A stretch of 58,976 nt of DNA, taken from positions 1 to 58,976 of the forward strand of contig NZ_NFLN01000018.1 of assembly GCF_002160955.1 (NCBI RefSeq), given 5' to 3'. Below are positions 16,947-25,288 of the stretch, in pieces. Origin of the DNA: Gemmiger sp. An120 (lineage in GTDB: Bacteria; Bacillota; Clostridia; Oscillospirales; Ruminococcaceae). How positions within the stretch are numbered: the first letter of the stretch is position 1; each line of letters starts with the position of its first letter. The notes beneath the pieces are model-generated. The model did not search any database. It had not been told where the DNA came from and worked only from the letters and a program-made list of their open reading frames with translations. Position numbers and translations under genes: made by a program.

Positions 16947-17478
16947 CCCGCTCACCTCCCAGACTGTCCCGCAGCCGCATCCGCAGCCGGTAGAGCCGCC
17001 CCTCCACCGCCCGCTCGGTCAATCCGGTCTCCCGGGCGATCTGGGCGGTGGACTGGCGGTAGTAATATTTCCGGTAGAACAGTACCTGTTCCGCCTTCGG
17101 CAGGACGGCCACCGCCCGGCGCAGGGCGGCCTGACGCTCGCTCTGCAGCACCGACTCCTCCGGCGAGGGACCGGGGGCGGGGGCATCCTCCGGCAAAGCG
17201 TCCGCGCCGCTGCGCCCGGCCTTGCGGGCCAGGTTCAGCGCCGTGTTGCGGGTGACGGCGGTGACCCAGGCCACCCAGCCGCCCCGGGACGGGTCGTAGC
17301 GGTCGATGCCGTTCCACACCCGCATGGCCGCCTCGGAGACGCACTCCTCCGCGTCCCGCCCGTCGGGCAGGATGGGCGCGGCCACATACCGCATCAGCGG
17401 GCCATACTCCGCCAGCAGCGCGCGCATCCCCTGCTCGTCCTTTTCGCGCAGCAGGGCGATCAGTTTCTCCTGGCGCAT
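16939..17478 (-). CDS. RNA polymerase sigma-70-family (ECF-like) sigma factor
   Basis: 179 residues. Region 2 (about 15-85) holds YGPLMRYVA, DAEECVSEAAMRVW and WVTAVTRNTALNL. Region 4 (about 115-170) holds LPKAEQVLFYRKYYYRQSTAQIARETGLTERAVEGR (read here in pieces) as a helix-turn-helix. The start is the ATG after GGAGGC; a longer frame reaches upstream without a ribosome site. A TATAAT lies about 40 nt upstream (complement near 17520) but without a good -35. The downstream membrane gene overlaps it and is the likely regulator. Confidence 0.88.
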   Translation of the reverse strand: MRQEKLIALLREKDEQGMRALLAEYGPLMRYVAAPILPDGRDAEECVSEAAMRVWNGIDRYDPSRGGWVAWVTAVTRNTALNLARKAGRSGADALPEDAPAPGPSPEESVLQSERQAALRRAVAVLPKAEQVLFYRKYYYRQSTAQIARETGLTERAVEGRLYRLRMRLRDSLGGERDG

Positions 17479-17568
17479 GGAGCCGCCTCCTTTCCCGGGA
17501 AATTTCTTTTCTATCCCATTATACACACCAAAACGGGAAAACCCACGGCCCCGCCGGAAAAAGCGTGC

Positions 17569-17607
17569 AAAAAAGCGGGGCGCTGTGCTTTGCGGCACAC
17601 ACCCCGC
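17569..17607 (-). terminator. Terminator of the small membrane protein gene
   Basis: Minus strand: GCGGGG and CCCCGC close a hairpin with an inner TGTGC/GCACA stem, followed by TTTTTT. Confidence 0.8.
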
Positions 17608-17622
17608 CTGTTCGGCGATCCT

Positions 17623-18084
17623 TCAGTTTTCGCTGCGGCCCGTTTCCACCGCCAGGGCCAGCGGCAGCATGGCCAGGCAGACCAGGGCCGTGCGCGCCGG
17701 GTGTTCCAGCCCCCGGAACACCACCAGCCATCCGGCCAGCTGCATGGGCAGACGGAAAACCGGCAGCGCGGGCAGGACGTTCAGATAAGCCAGCACCCCC
17801 GCCAGGTAACTCAGCACCAGCAGCACGCTCACCGCCCCCAACACTGCCCGAAGCCACCGGGGCCGCAGGGTCAGCCCGGTCAGGTGGACGGCCAGCGCCC
17901 ACAGCACATAGGCGGTAAGGCCCAGCGCCAGCGGGTAGGCCAGCGACACGGCCGGGTTGCCGGCGTGCAGCGCCCAGCTCTCCCCGCGCTCCCAGGCGGC
18001 TGCCAGCCAGGGACAGGCTATCAGCGAGGCCGCGGCCAGCATTTGCAGGATCAGCAGCCGAAGCTGCCAGGCTTTGCGGTTCAT
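17623..18084 (-). CDS. Small integral membrane protein
   Basis: 153 residues with four predicted helices (about 8-28, 45-70, 80-102, 112-150), few charges and no family I recognise. GAGGAGG stands before ATG. It has its own promoter and terminator, so it is an independent unit between the exonuclease and the sigma operon. Confidence 0.65.
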   Translation of the reverse strand: MNRKAWQLRLLILQMLAAASLIACPWLAAAWERGESWALHAGNPAVSLAYPLALGLTAYVLWALAVHLTGLTLRPRWLRAVLGAVSVLLVLSYLAGVLAYLNVLPALPVFRLPMQLAGWLVVFRGLEHPARTALVCLAMLPLALAVETGRSEN

Positions 18085-18168
18085 AATCGTCCTCCTCTCT
18101 TTGGTACGGAAACCATTTTCGATTTGGATACACTTGCCGGTTATTCCACACGCCCTGTCTTTGATTCC

Positions 18169-18197
18169 ATTATAACAAACAAGGCTTCAACGCGCAA
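18169..18197 (-). promoter_or_regulatory. Promoter embedded in the upstream terminator
   Basis: Minus strand TTGCGC, 17 bp, consensus TATAAT. The -35 box lies in the loop and the spacer in the 3' arm of the exonuclease gene's terminator hairpin. It drives the 153-residue membrane protein. Confidence 0.75.
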
Positions 18198-18212
18198 ACC
18201 GTTGAAGCCTTG
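18180..18212 (-). terminator. Terminator of the exonuclease gene
   Basis: Perfect 13-bp stem (CAAGGCTTCAACG) with a 7-nt loop, followed on the minus strand by TTTGTTATAAT, which is also the next gene's -10. Confidence 0.8.
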
Positions 18213-18224
18213 TCGGATTTTCTG

Positions 18225-19199
18225 TTATCGTCCCGCCTGGGCCACCCGTTCCTGGGCGGCGCGGCGCAGACGGGCCAGGGCCTTGGCCTTCTGGGCCTTC
18301 CACTGGGCCAGCTGGGCCTCGTTGGGGGTCTCGGTCACCCGGGCGACGCTCCAGTGCAGGCCGTCCCGGCGGGCCAGCTTGAACCGCACCATAAAGCCCC
18401 CGTGGGCGGCGCACTCGTACAGGCTGTAATAGCCGGTGTTGCCCCGGCGCAGCCACACGTCGTGGGGGTCGGGCTTCATGGCCGCGCCGCACACCGGGCA
18501 GGCGGCGTTTTTCAGCGTCTCCTGCTCCCGGAAATCCTCCCGCTGGATGTGGCCGGGGCTGTAGACAAAGTCCGCAAACTCACCCTCGCCGCCGCAGAGG
18601 GTGGCGCGCAGAGCGTCCTCCTCCGAGGGATAGGCAGCCAGACCGGCGGCCAGATCCAGCTGCTGGCAGACCCGGGCGGTGTATTTCGCGTCGCTGAGGG
18701 CGTCGTGGAAAGGCTCGTCCTTTTCGATGCCCAGCCGGTCCACCACGCTTTCCAGGGTCATGCCCTCGCCCTCCGCCCGGCCGCGCTGGGCCAGAAAGAC
18801 CTGCTGCAGGTCGTACCAGCGGTGGGGCCAGCTCTCATCCAGCCCGTTCAGGAACAGGTTCTGCTTGAGCACCGGCACGTCGTCCATGCCCCATTCGCCG
18901 AACGCCGCGTCCGGGCCGCACCAGTCCATAAACCGGCGCAGGCCCTCCTTGATGGGTACGCCCGCGTCCAGCTGGCTCTGGGTCATGCCGGTGACCTTGG
19001 CGATGTGGTGGTGCAGCTTGCGGAACAGCCGGGGCCGCAGGTTCAGCTGCAGGCTGTCCAGCATGCGGCCGGCTTCGTCCACCTTTACCGCACCGATCTG
19101 GATCAGCTCGCCCCGCAGGGTCTGCTCCGCGCCGTGGTAGTCGAACAGATAGGGCTTGTAGCCCATGTTCCATTCCAGGTCAAAGATGATGAGCTGCAT
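18225..19199 (-). CDS. DEDDh 3'-5' exonuclease, ERI-1/KapD-like, with C-terminal zinc ribbon
   Basis: 324 residues. The exonuclease fold (1-190) has the DxE motif in IIFDLEWNM, later acidic residues near FGEWGMDD, and the H-x4-D end motif in FHDALSDAKYTA. The C-terminal third carries CPVCG and a second Cys/His stretch (YECAAHGG), a probable zinc ribbon, and ends in a basic helix. The family includes KapD of Bacillus and ERI-1 RNases, so RNA trimming is more likely than DNA repair. The ATG follows AAGGAGG just behind the activator operon. Confidence 0.85.
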   Translation of the reverse strand: MQLIIFDLEWNMGYKPYLFDYHGAEQTLRGELIQIGAVKVDEAGRMLDSLQLNLRPRLFRKLHHHIAKVTGMTQSQLDAGVPIKEGLRRFMDWCGPDAAFGEWGMDDVPVLKQNLFLNGLDESWPHRWYDLQQVFLAQRGRAEGEGMTLESVVDRLGIEKDEPFHDALSDAKYTARVCQQLDLAAGLAAYPSEEDALRATLCGGEGEFADFVYSPGHIQREDFREQETLKNAACPVCGAAMKPDPHDVWLRRGNTGYYSLYECAAHGGFMVRFKLARRDGLHWSVARVTETPNEAQLAQWKAQKAKALARLRRAAQERVAQAGR

Positions 19200-19208
19200 G
19201 GTTCCTCC

Positions 19209-20531
19209 TTATACAGGGGCAGCGCTGCTGATCTGGGGCGCCTGCCCGTAGAACGGATTTTCCTCGTGAGGGACGGCCGCGCCGCCCGATTCCAGCCGCT
19301 CCCGGCCCACCGCCAGCATCAGCTTGATGCGGTTTTCCTGGTTGACGCGGGTGGCGCTGGGGTCGTAGTCGATGGGGGTGATGTTGGCCTGGGGATACAG
19401 CGCCCGGATCTTGCCCACCATGCCCTTGCCGCAGATATGGTTGGGCAGGCAGCCGAAAGGCTGGGCGCAGACGATGTTCTCATAGCCGCTCTGCACCAGC
19501 TCGATCATCTCGGCGGTAAGCAGCCAGCCCTCGCCCATCTTGTTGCCCATGCCGATGATGCCGTCGGGCAGGGTGCGCAGCACGCTGAACGGGGCCGGGG
19601 CGTGGTAGCCCGCGTCCTTCAGCGCGCCGCAGAGGGCTTTTTCCAGCCCGTCCAGCCAGCGCAGCAGCAGTTCGGGGGCCAGCTCCTCCAGCTTGCTGCC
19701 GCCGTACAGCCGCACGGTCTCGCTCATGTTGAAGCAGCAGTACTGCACGAAGCCCAGCAGGCCCGGCAGGTTGACCTCGCAGTCCTGGGAGGCCAGGAAC
19801 TCTTCCAGATTGTTGTTGCCCAGGGGGGAGTACTTCACGTAGATCTCCCCCACCACCCCGACCTTGACCTTGGGGGTATGGGTCTTGGGGATGGCGGCGA
19901 ACTCCTTGGCGATCACCGGGAAGGTACGCTTCATCTCCGGGGCGGAGTAGCCCTTGCCCGCGTGGAACTGCCTGGACAGCGCGGCGATCCACTTGTCGGT
20001 GAGGGCCGCGGCGGCGCCTTTTTCGTTCTCATAGGGGGCGGTCTGGTTGCGCAGCGCCATGAGCAGATCGCCGTAGAGCACGGCGGCAATGAGCATCCGG
20101 GCCAGGGGCAGGGTCATCTGGAACCCGCTGTCCTTTTCCAGGCCCGAGAAGTTCAAACTGGCCACCGGCACCTGCTTGTAGCCGGCCTTGTACAGGGCTT
20201 TGCGCAGCAGGTGGATGTAGTTGGAGGCCCGGCAGCCGCCGCCGGTCTGGGTGATCAGCAGGGCGGTGTGGTCCAGGTCGTACCGGCCGCTGTTCAGCGC
20301 GTCCAGGAACTGGCCGATGACCAGCAGGGCCGGGTAACAGGTATCGTTGTGGACATATTTCAGCCCCAGCTGGGCCACCTGCTCGCCGCAGTTGCCCAGC
20401 AGTTCCACCCGGTAGCCCTCCCGTTCCATGGCCGCTTTCATCAGCTTGAACTGCAGCGGGGCCATGTTGGGCACCAGAATGGTATGGGTGCGCTTCATGT
20501 CCTTGGTAAATTTTGCGGTGGTGTATTCCAT
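19209..20531 (-). CDS. C-terminal part of 2-hydroxyacyl-CoA dehydratase activator, as a separate polypeptide
   Basis: 440 residues equal to the last third of the large (about 1,400-residue) activase-related proteins of Clostridia: TILVPNMAPLQFKLMKAA, CYPALLVIGQF, TQTGGGCRASNY, NICAQPFGCLPNHI-type core and the C-terminal NQENRIKLML. The N-terminal linker TKDMKRTHTIL matches the usual internal linker. The ATG is preceded by GAGGTGAAACC, whose first bases are the TGA stop of the upstream gene. The preceding frame continues in phase through that TGA. It likely works with the 975-residue part in one complex that energises a radical dehydratase. Confidence 0.85.
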   Translation of the reverse strand: MEYTTAKFTKDMKRTHTILVPNMAPLQFKLMKAAMEREGYRVELLGNCGEQVAQLGLKYVHNDTCYPALLVIGQFLDALNSGRYDLDHTALLITQTGGGCRASNYIHLLRKALYKAGYKQVPVASLNFSGLEKDSGFQMTLPLARMLIAAVLYGDLLMALRNQTAPYENEKGAAAALTDKWIAALSRQFHAGKGYSAPEMKRTFPVIAKEFAAIPKTHTPKVKVGVVGEIYVKYSPLGNNNLEEFLASQDCEVNLPGLLGFVQYCCFNMSETVRLYGGSKLEELAPELLLRWLDGLEKALCGALKDAGYHAPAPFSVLRTLPDGIIGMGNKMGEGWLLTAEMIELVQSGYENIVCAQPFGCLPNHICGKGMVGKIRALYPQANITPIDYDPSATRVNQENRIKLMLAVGRERLESGGAAVPHEENPFYGQAPQISSAAPV

Positions 20532-20540
20532 GGTTTCACC

Positions 20541-23468
20541 TCACTGTTTGCCAGGGTGGTTGCGCTGCTTTTCGTCCAGCGCCGCGAACAGGCTGCGCAG
20601 CCGGATGTTGACAGCGCCCAGGTTGGTGATCTCGTCGATCTTCAGCTGGGTGTACAGCTTGCCGCCGTCGTGCAAAATCTCTCTCGTCTCGTCGGTGGTG
20701 ATGGCGTCCAGGCCGCAGCCGAAGCTCACCAGCTGCACCAGCTCCATGTCGGGCTGGGTGGTGCAATACTTGGCGGCGGCGTACAGGCGGCTGTGGTAGG
20801 TCCACTGGTTGAGCACGGTGGTGGCAAATTTCTCCTGCAGCCAGCTCACGCTGTCCTCGGTGACAACGGCGGCCCCGTGGCGGCAGATCAGCTTGTCGAT
20901 GCCGTGGTTGACCTCCGGGTCCACATGGTAGGGGCGGCCCGCCAGCACCACGATCCGCTTGCCCTCGGCACGGGCCTGTTTGATGATCTCGGCGCCCTTG
21001 GCCCGCACCTGGGCCATGTGCCGCTCGTACTCGGCCCAGGCCGCGTCGGTGGCGGCGGCCACCTCCGCCTTGGAGATGCCCGCGAAATATTTGGCCAGGA
21101 TAGCGGTCATGTGCGCCACAAAGTCCTTGCGCCGGTGGATGCCCACATAGTCGTAGATGAACTTGGTGCCCTCCAGCTCGGGGCAGTTGCCGGCAATGAC
21201 CTCCGGGTAGTAGGCCACCACCGGGCAGTTGTAGTGGTTCTGGCCCAGGCCCTCGTCCACGTTGTAGGTCATGCAGGGGTAGAAGATGGCGTCCAGCCCC
21301 ATCTGGGACAAAGCATGGATATGGCCGTGGGCCATCTTGGCGGGGAAGCAGGCGGTGTCGCTGGGGATGGTGCCCTGGCCGGACTGGTACAGTTCCCGGC
21401 TGGAGACCGGGCTGGTGACCACCGCAAAGCCCAGGCTGGTGAAGAAGGCGTGCCAGAAGGGCAGCAGCTCGTACATGTTCAGCGCCATGGGGATGCCGAT
21501 GCGGCCCCGGGTGCCGTTGCCCGGCTTATAGGAGGCCAGCAGCTGCTGCTTGTACTCGTACAGGTTCAGGCTGTCCCCCGCGGCCCGGCCGGTGACCGGG
21601 CGCTCGCAGCGGTTGCCGCTGATCAGCTTTTTGCCGCCGGAGAACAGGTTGACGGTCAGCTGGCAGTGGTTGCCGCACAGGCCGCACTGCACGTTCTTGA
21701 CCTGCTGGGTGAAGTTTTCCAGTTCGGCAGGCCCCAGCAGGGTGCTGGCATGGCCCGCGGCCACCAGGCCCTTGCCGTAGAGGGCCGCGCCGAAAGCGCC
21801 CATCAGGCCGGCGATGTCCGGGCGGATGACCTCCACCCCCATCTCCTGCTCAAAGGCGCGCAGCACCGCCTCGTTGTAGAAGGTGCCGCCCTGTACCACG
21901 ATGTTGCGGCCCAGCTCCTCCGGGCGGGAGGCGCGGATAACCTTGTACAGGGCGTTCTTGACCACGCTGATGGACAGGCCCGCGGAGATGTTCTCCACGC
22001 TGGCGCCGTCCTTCTGGGCCTGCTTGACGCTGGAGTTCATGAAGACGGTGCAGCGGCTGCCCAGGTCCACCGGACGGTCGGCAAACAGGCCCAGGGCGGC
22101 GAACTCCTTTACATCATAGCCCAGCGCCTGGGCAAAGGTCTGCAGAAAGCTGCCGCAGCCGGAAGAGCAGGCCTCGTTCAGGAAGATGTCGCTGATGGCG
22201 CCGTCGGCGATCTTGAAGCATTTCATGTCCTGACCGCCGATGTCGATGATAAAGTCCACATCCGGCATGAAGTGGCGGGCGGCGGTGAAGTGGGCCACCG
22301 TTTCCACCACGCCGAAGTCGGCTCCGAAAGCCTGCTTGACCAGTTCCTCGCCGTAGCCGGTGGCGGTGGCGCTGGCCACCTGCAGACCGGGATGGGCGGC
22401 GTAGAGTTTCTGCAGCACCTCCCGGATCAGGGGCACCGGGTTGCCCAGGTTGGGCTGGTAGCTGGTAAAGAGCAGGTTGGCCTCGTCGTCGATCACCACC
22501 AGCTTGACGGTGGTGCTGCCGGAGTCGATGCCGATATGTACCGGCCCCACATCCGGGCCGAAAGGCCGGTGGGGCACGCTGGCTTTCAGGTGGCGGGCAT
22601 GGAACCCGTCGTATTCCTGCTTGTTCTTGAACAGCGGCGGCTGGCTGGCGTAGTCCGCCTGGGCGCTGTACTGTTCCAGCCGGTCGGCCAACTGGGGCAG
22701 GTTGAACTCCTGGTCGGCATAGAAGGCTGCGCCCATGGCCACAAACAGCAGGCTGTTCTCCGGGCAGGTGCCGGTGACGCCCAGGGTGCGGTCAAAGCTC
22801 TGGCGCAGCACGGTGCTGAAGGTGAGCGGCCCGCCCAGATACAGCACCTTGCCCTTGATGGGCCGGCCCTGGGCCAGGCCCGCGATGGTCTGGTTGACCA
22901 CCGCCTGGTAGATGCTGGCGGCGATGTCCTCGGCGCGGGCGCCCTGGTTGATCAGGGGCTGGATGTCGCTCTTGGCAAACACACCGCAGCGGCTGGCGAT
23001 GGTGTAGGTTTTTTCCGCTTTCTGTGCGGCGGCGTCCATCTCGTCCGCCCCCATCTTCAGCAGGGTGGCCATCTGGTCGATAAACGCGCCGGTGCCGCCG
23101 GCGCAGCTGCCGTTCATCCGCACCTCGGTGCCGCCGGAAAGGAACAGGATCTTGGCATCCTCGCCGCCCAGTTCGATGATCACGTCGGTGTCCGGGCACA
23201 GGCGGGTGGCGGCCACGCGGGTGGAGAATACCTCCTGCACAAAAGGCACCCCGCAGCTTTGCGCCAGGCCCATGCCGGCGCTGCCGGAAATCGCCAGCTT
23301 GGCGGTGCCGGCGGGAATGGCCTCCCGCACCACCCGCAGCAGCAGTTCCCGGGCTTTTTCCACGATGTGGCTGTAATGGCGTTCGTAGGTATGGAACACC
23401 AGGTTGTCTTGGTCGTCCAGCACGGCGCACTTGATGGTGGTGCTGCCGATGTCCAGGCCAACTCTCAT
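20541..23468 (-). CDS. 2-hydroxyacyl-CoA dehydratase activator, ATPase part (two BcrAD/BadFG domains plus DUF2229)
   Basis: 975 residues. First ASKHA ATPase domain (1-255) begins RVGLDIGSTTIK and has GSCAGGTGAF, whose Cys would bind a bridging [4Fe-4S] cluster. Second ATPase domain (about 305-560) begins HIGIDSGSTTVK and has EACSSGCGSFLQ. A CGLCGNHC cluster follows near 600, then DUF2229 (about 650-870, RIGIPMALNMYELLPFW). Such proteins use ATP to push an electron onto 2-hydroxyacyl-CoA dehydratases, or act as related metallo-reductase activators. The protein stops at a TGA just before the usual C-terminal domain, which the next gene encodes in the same frame. Confidence 0.88.
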   Translation of the reverse strand: MRVGLDIGSTTIKCAVLDDQDNLVFHTYERHYSHIVEKARELLLRVVREAIPAGTAKLAISGSAGMGLAQSCGVPFVQEVFSTRVAATRLCPDTDVIIELGGEDAKILFLSGGTEVRMNGSCAGGTGAFIDQMATLLKMGADEMDAAAQKAEKTYTIASRCGVFAKSDIQPLINQGARAEDIAASIYQAVVNQTIAGLAQGRPIKGKVLYLGGPLTFSTVLRQSFDRTLGVTGTCPENSLLFVAMGAAFYADQEFNLPQLADRLEQYSAQADYASQPPLFKNKQEYDGFHARHLKASVPHRPFGPDVGPVHIGIDSGSTTVKLVVIDDEANLLFTSYQPNLGNPVPLIREVLQKLYAAHPGLQVASATATGYGEELVKQAFGADFGVVETVAHFTAARHFMPDVDFIIDIGGQDMKCFKIADGAISDIFLNEACSSGCGSFLQTFAQALGYDVKEFAALGLFADRPVDLGSRCTVFMNSSVKQAQKDGASVENISAGLSISVVKNALYKVIRASRPEELGRNIVVQGGTFYNEAVLRAFEQEMGVEVIRPDIAGLMGAFGAALYGKGLVAAGHASTLLGPAELENFTQQVKNVQCGLCGNHCQLTVNLFSGGKKLISGNRCERPVTGRAAGDSLNLYEYKQQLLASYKPGNGTRGRIGIPMALNMYELLPFWHAFFTSLGFAVVTSPVSSRELYQSGQGTIPSDTACFPAKMAHGHIHALSQMGLDAIFYPCMTYNVDEGLGQNHYNCPVVAYYPEVIAGNCPELEGTKFIYDYVGIHRRKDFVAHMTAILAKYFAGISKAEVAAATDAAWAEYERHMAQVRAKGAEIIKQARAEGKRIVVLAGRPYHVDPEVNHGIDKLICRHGAAVVTEDSVSWLQEKFATTVLNQWTYHSRLYAAAKYCTTQPDMELVQLVSFGCGLDAITTDETREILHDGGKLYTQLKIDEITNLGAVNIRLRSLFAALDEKQRNHPGKQ

Positions 23469-23701
23469 ACCGTTACCTCCCTATCACAGGCGCCGTCCCC
23501 CGACGGCGCAAAACAAAAAAAGAACGAATCAACCGCGCGGCCCGGCCGGGCCGTACAGGCCCGCGGACACGCGCGGCAGGTTTGGATGCACTGTCCGAAC
23601 CGCCGCGGCGGGCCCGTCCGGCCGGGAACCTCCTGCCCGGGCAAACGGCCTCGCAGCGCGCTTTTGCGGGCCGTGCGGCAATAATTTAGTACACGTTACA
23701 T
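23469..23701 (-). promoter_or_regulatory. Long GC-rich leader of the activator operon
   Basis: About 230 nt lie between the promoter and ATG. On the minus strand a T-run (TTCTTTTTTTGTTTTG) precedes a perfect 8-bp hairpin with GCGCCGTC arms and a 4-nt loop, ending 15 nt before the ribosome site GGGAGG. The leader could carry translational control. No known riboswitch is recognised and there is no gene. Confidence 0.45.
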
Positions 23702-23731
23702 ATTAAAACACTCTACTCGACAAAATGTCAA
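23702..23731 (-). promoter_or_regulatory. Promoter of the activator operon
   Basis: Minus strand: consensus TTGACA, 18 bp, TTTAAT, in a local AT-rich patch. Confidence 0.7.
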
Positions 23732-23805
23732 GTGGTTTGCCCCTGACAGCTGCCCAAAGGCAGATTTTGCCGCAGAAACCCGGGCAGCGGGTGCAGAATT
23801 TCCTC

Positions 23806-23834
23806 TTGCATGGCCGGGCAAGGTGTGGTATAGT
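23806..23834 (+). promoter_or_regulatory. Promoter of the FMN-binding lipoprotein gene
   Basis: TTGCAT, 17 bp, TATAGT, 59 nt before the ATG. Confidence 0.75.
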
Positions 23835-23893
23835 GGGGCCATCGGACGGGAACAATGGTACCGTCCTACCTATTAAAAAGGAGAATGATTACA

Positions 23894-24256
23894 ATGAAAC
23901 GTTCTGCAATTCGTATTGCCGTTCTGGTTCTGGTTCTGGCCCTGGCTGCCGGCATGCTGACCGCCTGCGGCGGCAGCGACAAGGCTGCTTACACTGCCGG
24001 CACCTACACCGGTACCGCTCAGGGTTACGGCGGCGAGGTCACCGTGACCATCACCGTGGACGCCAGCAGCATCACCGACGTGAAGGTCGAGGGCGCTGAC
24101 GAGACCCCCGAGGTGGGCGGCGCGGCTCTGGATACCCTGGCCGAGTCCATCAAGACTGCCGGCAGCGCCGAGATCGACGGCGTGGCGGGCGCCACCATCA
24201 CCAGCGACGCGGTGAAGACCGCCGCCGCTGACGCTCTGGCTCAGGCGCAGGGCTGA
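23894..24256 (+). CDS. FMN-binding-domain lipoprotein (single domain)
   Basis: 120 residues. The signal peptide (1-25) ends in the lipobox LTAC, so the protein is anchored outside by a diacylglyceryl Cys. The rest is one FMN-binding domain with VTVTITVDASSITDVKV and the flavinylation motif DGVAGATITS, where an ApbE-type transferase would attach FMN to the Thr. No ApbE gene is in the window. Such small flavolipoproteins serve extracytoplasmic electron transfer. The ribosome site is AAGGAGA. Codon use is unusually clean (GCT, GGC), suggesting high expression. A second flavolipoprotein occurs at 36049-37737. Confidence 0.9.
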   Translation: MKRSAIRIAVLVLVLALAAGMLTACGGSDKAAYTAGTYTGTAQGYGGEVTVTITVDASSITDVKVEGADETPEVGGAALDTLAESIKTAGSAEIDGVAGATITSDAVKTAAADALAQAQG

Positions 24257-24270
24257 TCGGTTTCCCAGGC

Positions 24271-24306
24271 AAAAACTCCGGAGAGCAGCCGCTCTCCGGA
24301 GTTTTT
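24271..24306. terminator. Bidirectional terminator
   Basis: Perfect stem with AACTCCGGAGAGC arms, a 4-nt loop, A-run before and T-run after. It serves both the flavolipoprotein and the convergent dipeptidase. Confidence 0.9.
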
Positions 24307-25283
24307 TAGTTCATGCCCTCCCGGATAACCCGGGCGGCGTTGTCAAAGAAGATCTGCCCGATCTGATCCTCCGAAAATCCCGCCTTGTGCAGGGCATCGG
24401 CCAGCAGCGCCATGTCCTGAGGGCCGCCGATCTCAAATTCGCCGGTAATCCCGTCGAAATCGGTGCCCAGGGCCACGCAGTCGATGCCGCCCTTGTCCGC
24501 CATGTGGCGGGCGTGCCGTGCGATGGCAGCGGCGGTGCTGCGCCGGTCTTCCGGGTCGGCATTCAGGAATTGCGGGCCGAAGTTCAGGCCCGCCACACCG
24601 CCTTTCTCCCCCAGCGTGCGCAGCATCTCGTCGGTCAGGTTGCGGGGGTGGGGGCACAGGGCCCGGCAATTGGAGTGCGAGGCCAGGAACGGCCGTTTTG
24701 CCAGCCGGGCCACCTCCCAGAAGCCGCCGTCGGACAGGTGGCTCACATCCACCAGCATCCCCAGCCGCTGCATCTCCTCCACCGCGTCCCGGCCGAAGGG
24801 GGTCAGCCCCCGTGCCATGGTTTCCGCATCCCGGGAGTTGGGCCAGCCCAGACAGTTGGGCTCGTTCCAGGTCAGGGAGATCAGCCGGACCCCCATCTCC
24901 CGGAAGCGGGCCAGGTTTTCCAGCTTTCCGTCCACCGGGCGGCCGTCTTCCAGCGTCAGGAAAGCGGCGATTTTGCCCTCCCGGCGGCAGCGTTCCAGAT
25001 CCGCCGCGCCCGCCGCCGGTGCCAGCCGGTCGGGACGGGCCTCCACGGTGTTCTGCAGGATTCCCCGCAGCAGGCGGATATAGGTTTCATCATCGGGAAT
25101 GGCATCCCCATAGCGGGCCCGGTAGGCCATCGGCGGCATGAAGATGGCAAAGAACTGGGCCGCACAGCCGCCCGTTTCCAGCCGTTCCAGGTCGGCCATG
25201 GCCTTTTCCAGCCGGACGGCGTTTTTCTGTCCGGCCAGAAAGGCCTGCATCAGGGTATCACAGTGCAGATCAATGTATCCCAT
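24306..25283 (-). CDS. Membrane dipeptidase (peptidase family M19)
   Basis: 325 residues of the binuclear-zinc M19 family. Metal ligands are visible in YIDLHCDT (His/Asp), SLTWNEPN, DVSHLSD, ASHSNCRAL and GTDFDGI. The family cleaves dipeptides, including Cys-Gly S-conjugates. No signal peptide is present, so it is probably cytoplasmic. The start is the ATG 8 nt after AAGAGG; an in-frame GTG three codons earlier overlaps the ribosome site. It lies 5 nt behind a two-gene membrane pair and closes an operon that begins with a C-S lyase remnant, which suggests the dipeptide enters through that pair. Confidence 0.92.
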   Translation of the reverse strand: MGYIDLHCDTLMQAFLAGQKNAVRLEKAMADLERLETGGCAAQFFAIFMPPMAYRARYGDAIPDDETYIRLLRGILQNTVEARPDRLAPAAGAADLERCRREGKIAAFLTLEDGRPVDGKLENLARFREMGVRLISLTWNEPNCLGWPNSRDAETMARGLTPFGRDAVEEMQRLGMLVDVSHLSDGGFWEVARLAKRPFLASHSNCRALCPHPRNLTDEMLRTLGEKGGVAGLNFGPQFLNADPEDRRSTAAAIARHARHMADKGGIDCVALGTDFDGITGEFEIGGPQDMALLADALHKAGFSEDQIGQIFFDNAARVIREGMN

Positions 25284-25288
25284 AGCCG

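Noticed and set aside
20541-20543. The TGA between the two activator genes as a selenocysteine codon
   Set aside because: It is directly followed by a ribosome site and ATG, no convincing SECIS-like stem follows, and the family has no selenocysteine at this linker. Kept only as a split-gene observation.
18210-23684. A 1,824-codon open frame on the plus strand opposite the exonuclease and activator genes
   Set aside because: It mirrors the third-position GC of the real minus-strand genes, has no ribosome site, is Gly/His/Gln/Ala-rich without any domain, and the minus-strand proteins are well-known families.
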